Assembly (NCBI GenBank): GCA_034231615.1
Contig: CM067322.1
Coordinates: 63,503,032 to 63,567,031 of the forward strand
From: Meghimatium bilineatum
Lineage: Eukaryota; Mollusca; Gastropoda; Stylommatophora; Philomycidae
DNA length: 64,000 nt
Direction of reading: 5' to 3'
Shown: piece by piece, positions 1 to 13,000 of the stretch
Numbering within the stretch: the stretch's first letter is position 1
How the letters are laid out: each line of letters begins with the position of its first letter
Made by a program: the position numbers and the translations under genes
The notes under the pieces: model-generated
Told to the model about the DNA's origin: nothing
Seen by the model: the letters and a program-made list of their open reading frames with translations, nothing else
Database searches by the model: none

Positions 1-1984
1 TTTGCTGCATTATAACTTTTATTTAATAATAAATCATTGATACTTCTATATTATATTATTCATTTTACCAATTATAAAAGAACACATTCTTCCAGGAACT
101 GCTGTAATTTCATATAAATGACATGCATTTGTTGCGGCTGTTGATACACTTTTAACACACTTTGTTGTCAATCATTCACTACACGTTTTAGACCTGGACA
201 CTGGAGTATACACAAACCATTGAAAGATGTTGGTAATATGTGAAAAAACATAATTTTTGACGGAATGTCATGCATCAAATCATGTTGTAATCCTTTATAT
301 GTGAGTGAATGTATGTGGTGACAGTATGTTAGATGTAGACAATTGAACATGTTCAATACTATTATCATTTATATTGTGCACTGTTGGCAAGAACAATTTG
401 ATTGTTTTGATTACCTTATGATTCTCTTATTTGATATTATTTCCTGGTATCTCTTCACATATTGTTCTACGCAATGTTGTCTGTTTCAGATGTGAGCCTC
501 AGTGTTTGCCTGTGATTCATATTGGCATGCCTGATGTCAGTGACATGTGTGTGAGACACAATGAAGGCAGAGAGATGTAGAAGCACTGATAACATGAGTA
601 ATTACATTTGTAAAGAATTATAAATATTTGAACATTTGTCTTCTTGACTCTTTTAACTTATTACAGCAGATAAAGCTAGACTTTATAAAATAAGAACTGA
701 TAACACTAGAGATAATACATTACTGTTACTGTTGCAAATACAACTAATAAATAGTCAAAATACTAAATTTAAAATATTGCAAATTAAACATAGCAAACAA
801 TCAAAGGAGTAAGAACTCTTTCTACATTCTGGTCCAATAGGGAGCTTTGTTAAGAAATTAATAAACTAACAAGAATTAAATGGAACAATACACTGGAGAA
901 CTCTTACCACCTTATAAAATGGATTGGTCATGGAACACTTCATGAAGAGCAAGCTATATTTCCAAGAAGATCACACACTTATCAAATAGAAACACAGAAA
1001 ATTATTGTGGATGACAGGTAATTAAACTATAATGGCTCAATATACAAATGGCTAAAAAAAAACATGGCCTGAGAACATCATTAGTGATTTCCTTGAAATC
1101 CGCTTGACGATGGGTTTGCAAGTGTGGTCAGCAGGCAAAATCTGGCTGACCACGCCATTTTTTTCTATTCTGCCAGGCTAATCTAAAAATATTCTATGCA
1201 CTGGTTATCAGGCTCATAAAAAATTACTTGGAGCTCCAGAGTACTAAAAAACTCTTTTACCACATAAAAATGCTAACCAAAAAGGTTGCCCACCTCTGTG
1301 CTTGACAAATCACTATAAATTATTGCAGTGAGTCTTACATTAACGATGATGTTAAGAAGCTGTTTGGTCTTCCTTTGGACATCAAACATTTTTATAGGTG
1401 CTTAGATCTCTGCTTCAGTAAATCTCTCAGAGTATAAAGCCTGATGATTCTGGTTCTATTTAGGCTTGTGCTCTTTTTGAAATTTTGCTTTTTTTAGTTT
1501 ATATTTTTTTTAAATTCATCCTCTCAGGACAGTGTTATACTTATATGGTAGCTGTTTGTTAATTTCAGTTAAAATTGTTTCTCAAATGGGAATTTCTTAT
1601 GTGTTTTTTTTTCCATATAAAAGTAGGCAATGAATCTACATAAACAAACCCATAGATTTGGGTGGATGGGAGGTAACACCATCTCTATGAAATAATAATA
1701 GGACTTTTAGTACTACGAATTTATCCAATAGCAGGGTAAACACCACCCTACCCACCCCAAGTCTTTCATAAAAATCTCACCAGATGTGCCTAAAAATTGA
1801 AAGAATTGTGTGTGGAAACAACCTTTTTAATGCTAAACACCGCCCTCCCTTCCATGTACTGATGATGTATCTATGGCCCTGTGTATAGAAGTACACACAT
1901 CTTTTTCACAATCCACACATTCAGTGTGAATGGTGTCTAAATAGTGTTTTCTTCTTTTATTCATTACTTATCTAATTAAAACTT
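1..1984. other. No gene recognised
   Basis: AT-rich sequence with only short frames full of stops. A 9-bp hairpin (GTGGTCAGC at 1124, its complement at 1145) is the only local structure noted. It may hold the VASH promoter and 5' UTR exon, but nothing marks them. Confidence 0.4.
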
Positions 1985-2170
1985 GAACATTTAGTAACCA
2001 CCGGAAAGATCAAGAGACAGAGGAAGACAAAGAGATAAATTTGTGGATGGATTGTCACTAGCGCGAAAAGAAGTCTTCAACTGAATTAACAACACAAGAG
2101 ATAGAGAGTTGTGGAGAAACAGGATCGCCTACGCCACTCAGCATGCCATTTGGTTGATCTAATAATCCAT
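1985..2170 (+). mobile_element. RTE-like LINE, 3'-terminal scrap
   Basis: Reading with shifts gives the basic stretch SRDRGRQRDKFVDGLSLARK then RDRELWRNRIAYA, the usual C-terminal tail of RTE-type LINE polyproteins (GRQR ... W..... A). The same tail recurs at 53280-53350 and, with variation, at 39660-39770. Confidence 0.6.
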
Positions 2171-2789
2171 GAACTATGCTGGTGTGTGGTTTGTGAGATT
2201 CTGTTTTTGTTGCATATGACATTCCATTGGTGGTTGGCTGGTGGTTAGGTGGTTAAAATCTCTTTTGACTTGCTTCTTTCAACCATGGATGCTAATACTT
2301 TAAAAAAATTTTTTGTGTATCAGGGCAAGTAACAAATACAAATATTGGTTATTTGAGGTAGAAATTTTAGTAGTTCTGACATAATTACTTCCAAATATGT
2401 GTTCCATCCATCTGACTTTTAGCACATTTAAAATTATCCAATGCTGGATCTCATTAAGGTACTGGTTGCCATTATGATTGATTTTTTTTTTAGGGATGGC
2501 ATAGTAAATTGCATACTGTATCACATTAAATTTTGTGAAGTCCCTTAGACAATTAAAATGTAGGACCTACCTGATAAATAATAATACACAATATTATTAA
2601 ATAAACTTTAAAAATTGTAGATTGTCATGGGACCCTAAACTGTGTGGGGTCCGTAGACCTTAGTCTACTCTGCCTATTGAGTAATCCGGCACTGAACATT
2701 TATCCAACTTACCGTAGTCATTTCTACATACATAAATAAGTTATTTCTGTTCTGCTTCCCAGTTGGTCCTTCTTTAATATGGGCCTATT

Positions 2790-3120
2790 TTCTATTATCT
2801 TTCCCCACATGGTTTGTTATCCACTCTTTCCGTTAAGCATACTGGTGATTGAAGTTCGAGCTTGCGTTCTAAAGTCAGATGTGTGACCTTGTCTGTGCTA
2901 TGACCGTGTTTGTTCAGGATGTCCCTGACGCCCCGTTTTTTTATCCATCTTTTACATAGTCTTCCTCTGGCTTTGTTCCCTGATCTCATTTGGTTATATG
3001 CCTGTATGCGCAACTTGTCATGATGCATTCTCATAATGTGGCCAAACCACTTGATCTGCTGCCTTTCTATGTATTCTGTGCAAGGTATTATGCATGGGCC
3101 TACATGTGGCATAATTGGTT
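2790..3120 (-). pseudogene. LINE polyprotein C-terminal fragment
   Basis: A 105-codon open piece contains RQQIKWFGHIMRMHHDKLR, then GRLCKRWIKK and VTHLTLERKLEL. This is the C-terminal zone after the reverse transcriptase in RTE-like LINEs (W.GH.MRM ... RGR..KRW). The same tail is at 14870-15060 and 42540-42770 on the + strand. Confidence 0.75.
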
Positions 3121-3224
3121 TCTATTTTAATCCCTCTTTCCTGTTGTATAATTTGCTATGCTTCTACTTGACCTGTTAATTATGCTTACCTTTAGTGTTT
3201 ATAGATCATGATGTCTTGCATACA

Positions 3225-3315
3225 AGTGCATTTTTTTCGACATCCGTGGCAACAATCACTTGATGCTACAGAGTTATGTAACTGTGAGTGATACTCTTGA
3301 CAGGTGGCATTGTGT
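3225..3315 (+). repeat. Partial SINE, family S2
   Basis: The segment from GACATCCGTGGCAACAATCA to the GTGGCATTGTGTGCC tract matches 37555-37635 (GAGATCCCTGTGGATTATCG ... GTGGCGTGCAGC). It is the body of the tRNA-like SINE seen more fully at 37440-37650. The tRNA-like head is missing here. Confidence 0.55.
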
Positions 3316-3459
3316 GCCACTTTATTTAGAAGGGCAGATAAAATATGGGAAAATATGAGTATAATAAAATCAAATAATACCTTTTGAGCCCTTTTTTAAC
3401 CATCATCATAATTATAAATGTATATCTACTCTTCATCTTAATACTGTCTACTTTCAGTA

Positions 3460-3657
3460 ATGTCCGTGCCAATGGTTCAAGGACTTGAAAGCAAGAATGA
3501 AGCTCAATCAAGCAATGGGGTTCTTTTCTGGGTCAACAAAAGTGGCTTTCCTTTAGATGACCAGACCTGGGACAGAATGTGGAAGCATGTTACCATGATT
3601 CACCCTAATGGATATGAAATGGTCAGCAATATAAGAAATAAGAAGAGTCTTCCACCG
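3460..3657 (+). CDS. VASH: VASH coding exon 1 (residues 1-66)
   Basis: ATG at 3460 opens a frame whose residues 20-51 match the vasohibin N-terminal domain (FWVNKSG, then TWDRMWKHV and IHPNG). The frame ends at CCG followed by donor GTAAGG at 3658, phase 0. A pyrimidine tract and CAG at 3455-3457 sit only 2 nt before the ATG, so this is probably the second transcribed exon and a 5' UTR exon lies upstream. A second ATG at 3472 (codon 5) is a possible alternative start. The first 19 residues are low-complexity and show no clear homology. Confidence 0.93.
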
Positions 3658-6600
3658 GTAAGGATGTATGTAACATGCATATCTCTTGATTCTTGATTAG
3701 AAACTAGCATCATAACACAAGGGACATCCCCATAATTGCTCTGCTCTCATTTCTAACAGCCATTCAAGTGTATGTAGACTCAAAGTCCCAGTGAGGTGTT
3801 GATTATGTGATCTTCGGTTCTTTCCAAACCTGTTTTACTATTATATTCACTTTGATATTGCAAGCTGTGGTGTTTTGTTTCTTTGAAATAACCATTACTC
3901 CTGTTTTCTTAATGTTTAGGAAGAGGTCTTTCTCTTTACTGTTTGTCAATACTACATAAATTAATTCTTGAAGGTCGTCCTCACTTTTATTAATTAGAAC
4001 AGTGTCATCTGCATATCTTAGGTTATTTATGTTATGTCCTCCCACCGATATTCCTGGAATATCAACTATTGCACACATTCTGTTTTCACTGTATAAAGAG
4101 AACAGGTCTGGTGAAAGAACACATCCCTGTCTAACTCCTTGTTTTATTTTTTGAAAGGGGCCACATTCATTTCCTACTCATATTGCTGCTGTTGGTTGCC
4201 AGTGCATGTTCTTGATGATTCTTAAATCCTTACTGTCAATGTTCAAATTCTTTAGCATGTGTATAATTTGACTATGTTTAACTTTATCAAATGCCTTTGT
4301 GTAGTCTATAAAATGGAGGTACAGATCAGTTTTTACCTCTATAGACCTCTCTATTATTGTTCTAAAAAAATATATAGTATTGTTGGTACCTTTGCTTTCT
4401 ATGAAGCCATACTGTTCTGGACTTATTTCTGTTTTTATTTTGTTTCTCACTCTCTTCATGATGATTCTGAGAAGTATTTTTGTTATTTGGCTCATGAGGC
4501 TGATTTTATTGTGTTTTTCACATTCGGTGGCCCTTGGTTTCTTAGGTAAGGCTATGGATCTCATTAAGTCATTGAATATATGTCTGCTATTATATATGTC
4601 ATTCAGAATTTGGTGATTATTTCTACTCCAAATTCACCTAAATTTACTAATTCCTCTAATGTGATATTGTCTGGTCTTGGAACTTTGCCATATTTCATGT
4701 GCCTTAGGGTCTCCCTCACTTCTGCTGTGAGTAGTGATGAAACTTCACCATTATCTTGTATGCTTATCTAAGGTCTGTTGTCCTCAGTTCTTTAATATAT
4801 TCTGACCATCTCTGTACTGTATGATTTTTGCCCATTAATACCTGCCTTTTCTTAGATTTTTGACACCCTGTAACTGTTTGCGTTCGTTTCCCTGTTATCA
4901 CATTAATTTGCTTATGTAGTAGTGTTGTGTCTTGATTGTAATGTAATTCAATTTCTGTGCACTTCTTGTTCAGCCAGCTTACTTTTGCTACTTTGCATTT
5001 TTCTCTTATCTCCTTATGTATTTTCTGATATTCATCTATCTTGTGTTTATTTTTTCTTCTGGTGCTCATGTTTGGTTGGTTGGTTTTTGATCCAGCGGTT
5101 CATGGACTCATGCCCTGTGACCCAATGGCATTGTGTGATATATGCATGTGTTTGTGAGCTGTTGCTTTGTTCCATATAAGGTGTTCCATCTAGGTAGCCC
5201 TGGAGGAAGAAGCATGTACCTGGCATCATCCAGTGCTGTACATTCAAAAAGCTGGTGGTCAACAGTTTCATAGGGATGTGTGCACATCCGGCATCCTGGA
5301 GTGTGTTGTGATTGTATTCTGTTCAGGTGATTGTTAAGCTGTACATGTGTGCGAAGTCAGAGAATGATGCTCTGGTCTTTTCTTCCAGGAGGTTAATGTT
5401 GTCTTTAGGGTTTGGGCTGGTCATATACTTATAGATTTTCCTCCCAGTTTTTCCATGGTCCATCTGTTCATCCAATTTGTTTTTGTTCACAGATTTAAAC
5501 ATCATTTTAACTGTGTGCATGGTTGTTTGTGTATGTGGCTGTTCATGCTGTGCTCCCTTCATTGCTAGTATGTCTGTCTGCCTTGTCATTGCCAGGTGTG
5601 TTTGAGTGGCAGAAATCCACTGCATAACAATGCTGACTTCATAAGATGTAAGCATCTGGTTGGCATGGTGATTGATATATTTCAATTAGCTCAGGCATAC
5701 GATGCCCATCACATTCTAGTGTATGAAGAGCAGATATAGAGTCTGTAAAAATCACTATGATTTGGACTTTTGATGGAAAGGCATCAAATATAGTTTTCAG
5801 GTGGTACAAGAAAACTTTCAGTGCTGTTATTTTGGCTTTATAGTTAGAACATATCTCCCCACAGACATCAAACAATTCTTCAGATGTTACGTCAGGATAT
5901 TCTATAGACACCATAGCCTGCTTTGATGGTGACTTTGAAAGCAAACCCATCAGTATAGACATGAATCCATTGTTCTGTGTTGCTTTCATAAGATTTACTG
6001 GGTCTGAACTTTTTGTTGCATTATCTCTTAATTGTGCCTTGATTTCCAGCAATTTAAAACCTGCATGGGGTGGTAAACATTTTCCCACTCTTTGCAGTTC
6101 TTGTCTCTTGTGTGGGAGGGGATAGCTGTCTTTTATTTCATTGACATGGCTGAGAATTGAATTTTGTTTTATTCTGTGGTTTGGTTGCCATTTTTCTACA
6201 ATTTGTTTATTTGGGTGGTCTTTGTTCATTCTTTTGCTTCTTTCAAAAGCCTCAATTGCAGCCATATCTCTCAGCATCTCAAGGGGTTCTACAATTTTTT
6301 GTATTTCACATGCAACTATTGGTGTAAATCTCATTGCTCTACTAATAAGGTTTAGGGTATTGTTCTGCACTATGTCTAGAGATTCTACATTTATCTTCTA
6401 ACATGTTGTCAGGAGTGTACTGTTGTATTCTAAAACAGAACCTATGTAACCAAGAGTAAAGCAGGACGTATGTAACTTTAGTCCTCTAAGGAATCCTTGT
6501 CTGATTTCCAAAATGTCCCAGTAAGTCTTTTCAATAGTTGTAACCGTTTAAGTGCTTTATTTTTTACATTTTCTACATTCTTCTTTAGGGTGAGCTGCTG

Positions 6601-9600
6601 ATCAAGTGTGATTCCAAGATATGTTGGGTGTTCTTCTCTTGGCAATTTCTCTGTATCCAACCATAGACTAATATTTTCTTTGACTACGTTATGACTCTTG
6701 GTAAAGATGGTATAGACAATTTTCTCACAGTTTATTTTCAGTTTCCATGTTTTACAGTATTCATTTAGTCTTTTTAAATCTCCATTTAGTCTTTTAGCTA
6801 CAATTTCAACATTCTCATGGCTCTAACATATTGTTAGGTCATCAGCATAGAGGGCTTTTTCAGCTTTGATGTGTTTGGTAAGGTCACTAATGTAAATGAG
6901 AAAGAGGGTGCAGCTCAAAGCAGAACCTTGTGGTAAGCCTTCCTCTAGAACTTCATTAGATGAGATTGCATTATTTATCTTTGTCTGGATTGTTCTGTCA
7001 ATGAGGAAGTATTTTATCCAGATATAACTTTCCACTAATTCCCACTTCAATCATTTTCATCAAGAAATCCTTTCTCCATATTCGATCAAGCCTGTTGTAA
7101 GTCAAAGAATATGGCTACAGTGTGTTTGTTTTCTTGGAATCAATCATGGATTTTCTGTGTCAATCTAAGTAGTTGGTCTTCTGTGCAACTGCCTCTTCTG
7201 AAGCCAGTTGTTCATGGCAGAGGATATTTGACTCTCAAGCAACCAGTAAAATCGCAAGTTAACCATTCTTTCTGCCATTTTCCCAAGACATGATGTTAGG
7301 GATATGGGGTAGTAGCTTTTGGGTTGATCTGGAGGCTTATTACTTTTCAGGATAGAAAAAATGTGAGCATTGCTCCTGTTTTTAGGCAGTTTTCCATTTC
7401 TCCATGTCATATTTATTGGTTTACGGAGTACTTCTTCCTCTTATGTGACCATGTGTGTTAACATTTCATTATAAATTTTATCTGGTCCAGGAGACTTTCT
7501 TGGCTTTAGTTTCTTCAGCCCTTGTTGGAGTTCCTGCATATTGAAGTCATCTTCAAATATGGATGAGCTAGAAGTTTGGACTTTTTCTTTGCTTCTTCAT
7601 TAGGTACATTTTCAGCCTCGGACAGCTTCCCTACTCTGTTCAGACTGGCAAAAAAGTGGTTAAAGTGTTCTGCCTTTTTCTGATCTGTGGTGATTGTTGT
7701 GTTTCCATAACAGCTTTATTGTTTGTTCTTCTTCTTTTCCCAGACAAATTGTTTATCAGCCCCAAGCCTTTCTACCATTTTTAAAATTTTTCCTTAGATC
7801 TAAATTAGTGCATGTTTTTGCCCATTTATCATGTTTGGCCTTCTTCACTATTAGTTTTACATTAGCACATGTTTTATTGTAAAGGAATTTTGCTTCTTGG
7901 GAAGGTGTGATCTAGAGGGCCTCTTTTACTTTTTTCCTCTCAATGATTCCAGCTTGCATTTCTTTATTGTAGAATGGTTTGTAAGATTTCCTACAGCTTC
8001 TTGGGATGCTTTGTGATGCTGAATTTAGGATAACTTTTGTCACCTCAGTAGTAAGCAGTGGCCATTACAGTCACCAGTAAGTATTGTTTTGAGAAATTGT
8101 GTTGTATGGATTTCCGGTAAATTTCATGTTGTCTGAGGTGGGCTGTATATGTTGTAGATTGTGTATTTTCCTCCAGTGTGCCAGATGGTCACCTTCTGCA
8201 TGTCTATGGCATGGGCTGCTAGCTGGGTGACATGTCCTGTCGCTGAATGTCATTCCCATTATAAAGTAATTATGCCACGGCAGTTACACTTCTAGATAAA
8301 CAAGAAACTTGTACAATGTTAGTATCCTATGGTTTTTCTGTTAGTTTCACTAATATTATCCAATCTGATATTGACATGAAACCCTTCACAGTTTTTCCTG
8401 TTTCTGTGTCTAATACTACACCTATACCTCTTTCGTATTTTTGTCCACCTGAGTATATGACTTTAAATTTATCTAATTGAATTGCTCCAGTCCCATTCCA
8501 CCTCATTTTACTCAATCCTAAGATATTTTCTTTCCATTTCTTGTTTGATGTTTGTCTAATTTACCACTCTGTGCTAATGATCTGACATTCCATGTTGTAA
8601 TATTAACACTACATACTGTAGGATTACGTCTGTGTGTCACCATAACTTTCTTCTTGGGAAAATAATGTGGTAGTTTCTCGTGGCTTTCCACAGTCATATG
8701 GAGGTATCCATTTATATCCGCTACCTTTAACAATACTTTATGTTGGGACAAATATGTGCCTCACTCTGCCCAGTTACAAAACTACCACTTATACCGGTGG
8801 CTATCGATTGCTCCCTTGTTTGCACCTAATGAACATCATGACGGCAACAGTGATATTTAAACTTCCCTCTTGGAATATTAATATGTACATGATAGAAAAT
8901 ACACACTGCATTTTCTACACAGCTCAGTTGTTAGCAATTCACTTTTTAAAAGAAACACATGCTACGACATCAAATAATCATTAAGTGAAGACCAAGCGAA
9001 TAATGTCTGTGCCATGTTGAAACTGGAAAACTGAGATTACACATTAAACAATTGATACAGCTGTACAGAACCATTAAAATGATGACCTTCAACTACTTGC
9101 GTTACAAACAACAAATAGTGGTAGAATTTAATCTCATTGCTATAAAAGAAACTGTTGTGAATATTCACAATTGTTATTATCCTGTGTATCAAAGTTGTGC
9201 AGTTGTTGAAAGCACTGTTAGTGACTGGGCTCAGAGATTTAAAGTTTCAACAAGTAGAGTGATGAAGCTGCATGATCCATCACACTCTGAACATCTGGCA
9301 ACATCCACCTTGCAAGACATGTTGAAGCGGACTAATGTCATTATTAACATTGACAGATAAATGTCTAGTCAATAATTGACTTCACATTTTTCAGTCAGCA
9401 AGAGAAGTGCGATTGAAATGATCAAGTGAGATTTTCAAAGGTTTGAAGATATTGAGGATATGCTTCAAACAGTGAAGAATTAACTACTCGTTCATGATCA
9501 GTATAAAATAATCTGGTACAAGCAAAACAATCTTGCACTTATTTCATGCTGTCATAAAGTCATAAAGAGGTAAATGCTAATAAAGTAAATAGGTTACTAG

Positions 9601-9984
9601 AAAACTATCAATATAAAATTATAAAATATAGAAAATAACAATAAAACAAAGAACAAATACAATTGTCAACGTGTCGGTACAATTGGGACCTTTAAGTCAT
9701 ACAAGTAGATGGCAATTATGTTGATTGATAAAGATGTTCATGGGACATATCCATGTAAATTGTATACAAATTTCTTACACTTTAATAAAGAATTTGTGAG
9801 AAAAATAATGTAGTGCATTACTTTATGACATCCCCTTGTAACATGTGATGTGAAGAATTGTAAATTTGTTTTGGTAATATTATCAGAAATATGAATAACA
9901 TTTATTTTTAACATATTTATTATTTCCAATAATCAAATAATTTTCTAATATTTTAGGCTTCTGTAACATTTTCTTATTCAATGA

Positions 9985-10055
<71 letters not shown>

Positions 10056-13000
10056 TGCGTTGCGGTGTTGTGATGTTATGTTATTATGTATGCATGTGTG
10101 TACCTGTATAAATATTATGTGCCTTACTTACCATTATTTATGATGTGAAATGATAATGAAATAGGCTCAAAAATTGAACATAATTTTGGTCTAAAGTCCT
10201 GAAAGTTTTAAAGTGACTAAACATTATTAGAAATTATAGAATGTTTAATATGACAGAAGATGTTGATTAATAATTTGTTGAACATGCATGTTAACACTAT
10301 AGAATATTCTGAAAAGTCTATGATTATTAATGTTTTTTATTTAATGTCTTGTAAAGCACCAGCACTTTCTTCACATCTTTTAGACCCATACTCATTTTCT
10401 GCAATTTTTTTCCTAGGTTCCAATACCACAACCACCGATGTCATTTAGTATGTCGCTTTCTGTACAGGATAAGCTCAGGAAAATCCAAAATTATATGATT
10501 GAACTGCAGTAACCTTTTTTTCAGTATTCATTTCAGGCATATTTAATTATCAAACACTTAATAATGCTTCTGCTGCTTCTAACTAGGAAAGTTATGTTTG
10601 GAGGTGACATTTGTAGCATAGTTGTTGTTTCTGTGTGCACAGAAATTATGAGCAATTAGCTCTTACTTCCTGTGTGCAATGATGTTTTTCTAGAGCTCTA
10701 TTTCCTACCCAGAAGATTCCAACTCTCAGCGGTGTGAAATGCTTTGAGAAGAAGCCTGATACTCAGTGGGGTGTACAAATAAGAGGGCTGTACAAATATT
10801 TTTAACAAAATAGATAAGAATAAAGCTTAATCACATGGAACAGCTATCAATATAGATATGCCTTGATTGCAGCTATAGTTGCACATAAATTTGTGTGCTG
10901 ACTTTATAGCCCAGTAATTGAAAATGTATTCTTAGATTCAGAACATATTTTTGCTGTCATAAACAGCTCCTGGGTTAACTCTACCAAAGGAAATAGATAC
11001 AAGAATAAAGATGGGACTACCATCAAATAGCATACTACAGCAAGTTATGCTACACAGATACAGCGAAGGCAGACCTAGAGGCCAACCACAAAAACGATGG
11101 ACCATCAAAATAAAAGAGGTGACAAATTCCAAATATACTCAGCACATAAGATGGCCATCTCCAGAAAACTCTTCTACCCCTGACGGAGAAAGGCAACAAA
11201 GGGTTTCAGCAAATAGACAGAATAAAGATGGGACAGACTTTTTAATAGTATAAATAGTATTAAATTATGCAGATAAGTGAGAAAAACTGCAACATGAAAT
11301 ATGAATGATGGAATGAATATCAATCAGTATTGAAAAATAATTTATGTATGCACAGAGAAATGATCTGAACTAGAAAATGTAGGAGGCATGTTCAAATGAA
11401 ACCTACCTGTGCTGCGTCACCTATGCCAACAAATGAGGATCATGAAGACATCATCATTGAATAAGTACACATCAATGAACAGATGGTCACATGGAAATTC
11501 TCTTTGTATGCTTATGTCCTATGTAGACAATCGACAAACATGCCCAGTGTAATAATGAATCCGTTCAAATTTGATTCAGTGATTCAGTTTATTATAGTCG
11601 AATAGCCAACATTCATTTTAAAATGCAGACAGTGTATTGTAGAAAATGTGTTTCGAAAGTAACAGTGATGGATGGGACAGGAATGTTTTGGGAAGAGTGA
11701 CAGGTAATAAATGATCTTCCGTTACCGCATCAGGCACGTTTTGTGACAGAAGAAGCCATTGCTTGGATGAATACAGTAGTATATGTTGACCATCGTGGAG
11801 ATTGCATTCGCTAGCTAATGAGCTCGCTGTGTCATTAGTAACAGTACAAATGATATTTTAGAAGAAACTGATGTATTTTGATGGTGTGTTCTCAGGCTGT
11901 TTACTAAACATAAGGAAGAACAAATGGGTTGGAGTGTGAACCATTTGCAGTGTTACCATGCTGAGGGTAATGAATTTCTGTTGCACATAATGGCAGGTGA
12001 TAAATTATGTCACCACTTTGAATCTGCAGCAACGCACCCAGCATGAAATGGAAACTTCCTGGATCATCTTTCTTCTTTTTCTTTTCACTTTATACCCCTT
12101 TATTCCTTGCAGCATCAGGGGTAGAAGAGTTCTCTGGAGATGGCCTTTTTGTATGCCTCATATATATATTTGTTTATCCTGGATCATGACACAATAAAAT
12201 ATTTTCATTTAAATTTCTGCAGGAAAGGTTATGCTTAATGCCCCTTTTTGACTTGTTGTTGGACTTTAAAGAGCCTAATGTTAACATCAATGCTATCTGC
12301 TACAAGAACACACTAGGCAAGCTGCATACAACCATCAAGAATACACTTTCTGGAATGCTGTCCTGAAATGTCATTCTGTTGTACAACAATGCTCACCTGC
12401 ATTTCATGAAAGTTGGGTCTTCTGTCATAACAACATGTGTGTGACCCAGCTGCGGAAGGTCATTTTTTAACCTGTCGCCCGTCCCAAAACATTCCTATCA
12501 ATCCTTCACTATTGTCTTCAAAACACATTTTCCACCATGCACCACCTGTATTATTTGAATGTTGGTTGGTCGACATCCTTCAGCTGGAAGAAGCTCACTG
12601 CTCATTTGTGAATTTGGATGGATTCATTGTCACACCGGCCATATGATCAGCTGCATGAACAATATACTAAGCATATGAAGAGACTGATCAGACCATTTGT
12701 TCATCAATGTGTACTTATTACATCAGTGATGACATCTTCACACTCCTCACATGCTGGCATAGATGATGCAGTGTGGACGGGTTTTCTTTGAACATGTCTC
12801 ATTTATGTTTACAATTCAAGTGTTAGTGCAAGTCACCATATACAATTTCTATGTGGTGTATTTTGGGGGCAGAGTTTCTGAAAGTAAAATGTAAATTAAT
12901 TTAATAATTTGTTTTGTATTGTTATATACCTGGTACCCATGAGTTTTTTTAATGTTTTAAATAAATTAATTAGCAGACAAGAACCAGCCTTAACTCTTAC

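Noticed and set aside
1124-1153. 9-bp hairpin GTGGTCAGC / GCTGACCAC
   Set aside because: Short, isolated and unsupported by any partner; expected by chance in 64 kb.
4259-4616. Plus-strand frames of 78-96 codons
   Set aside because: They lie opposite the minus-strand RT motifs (YTKAFD region) and are shadows of it.
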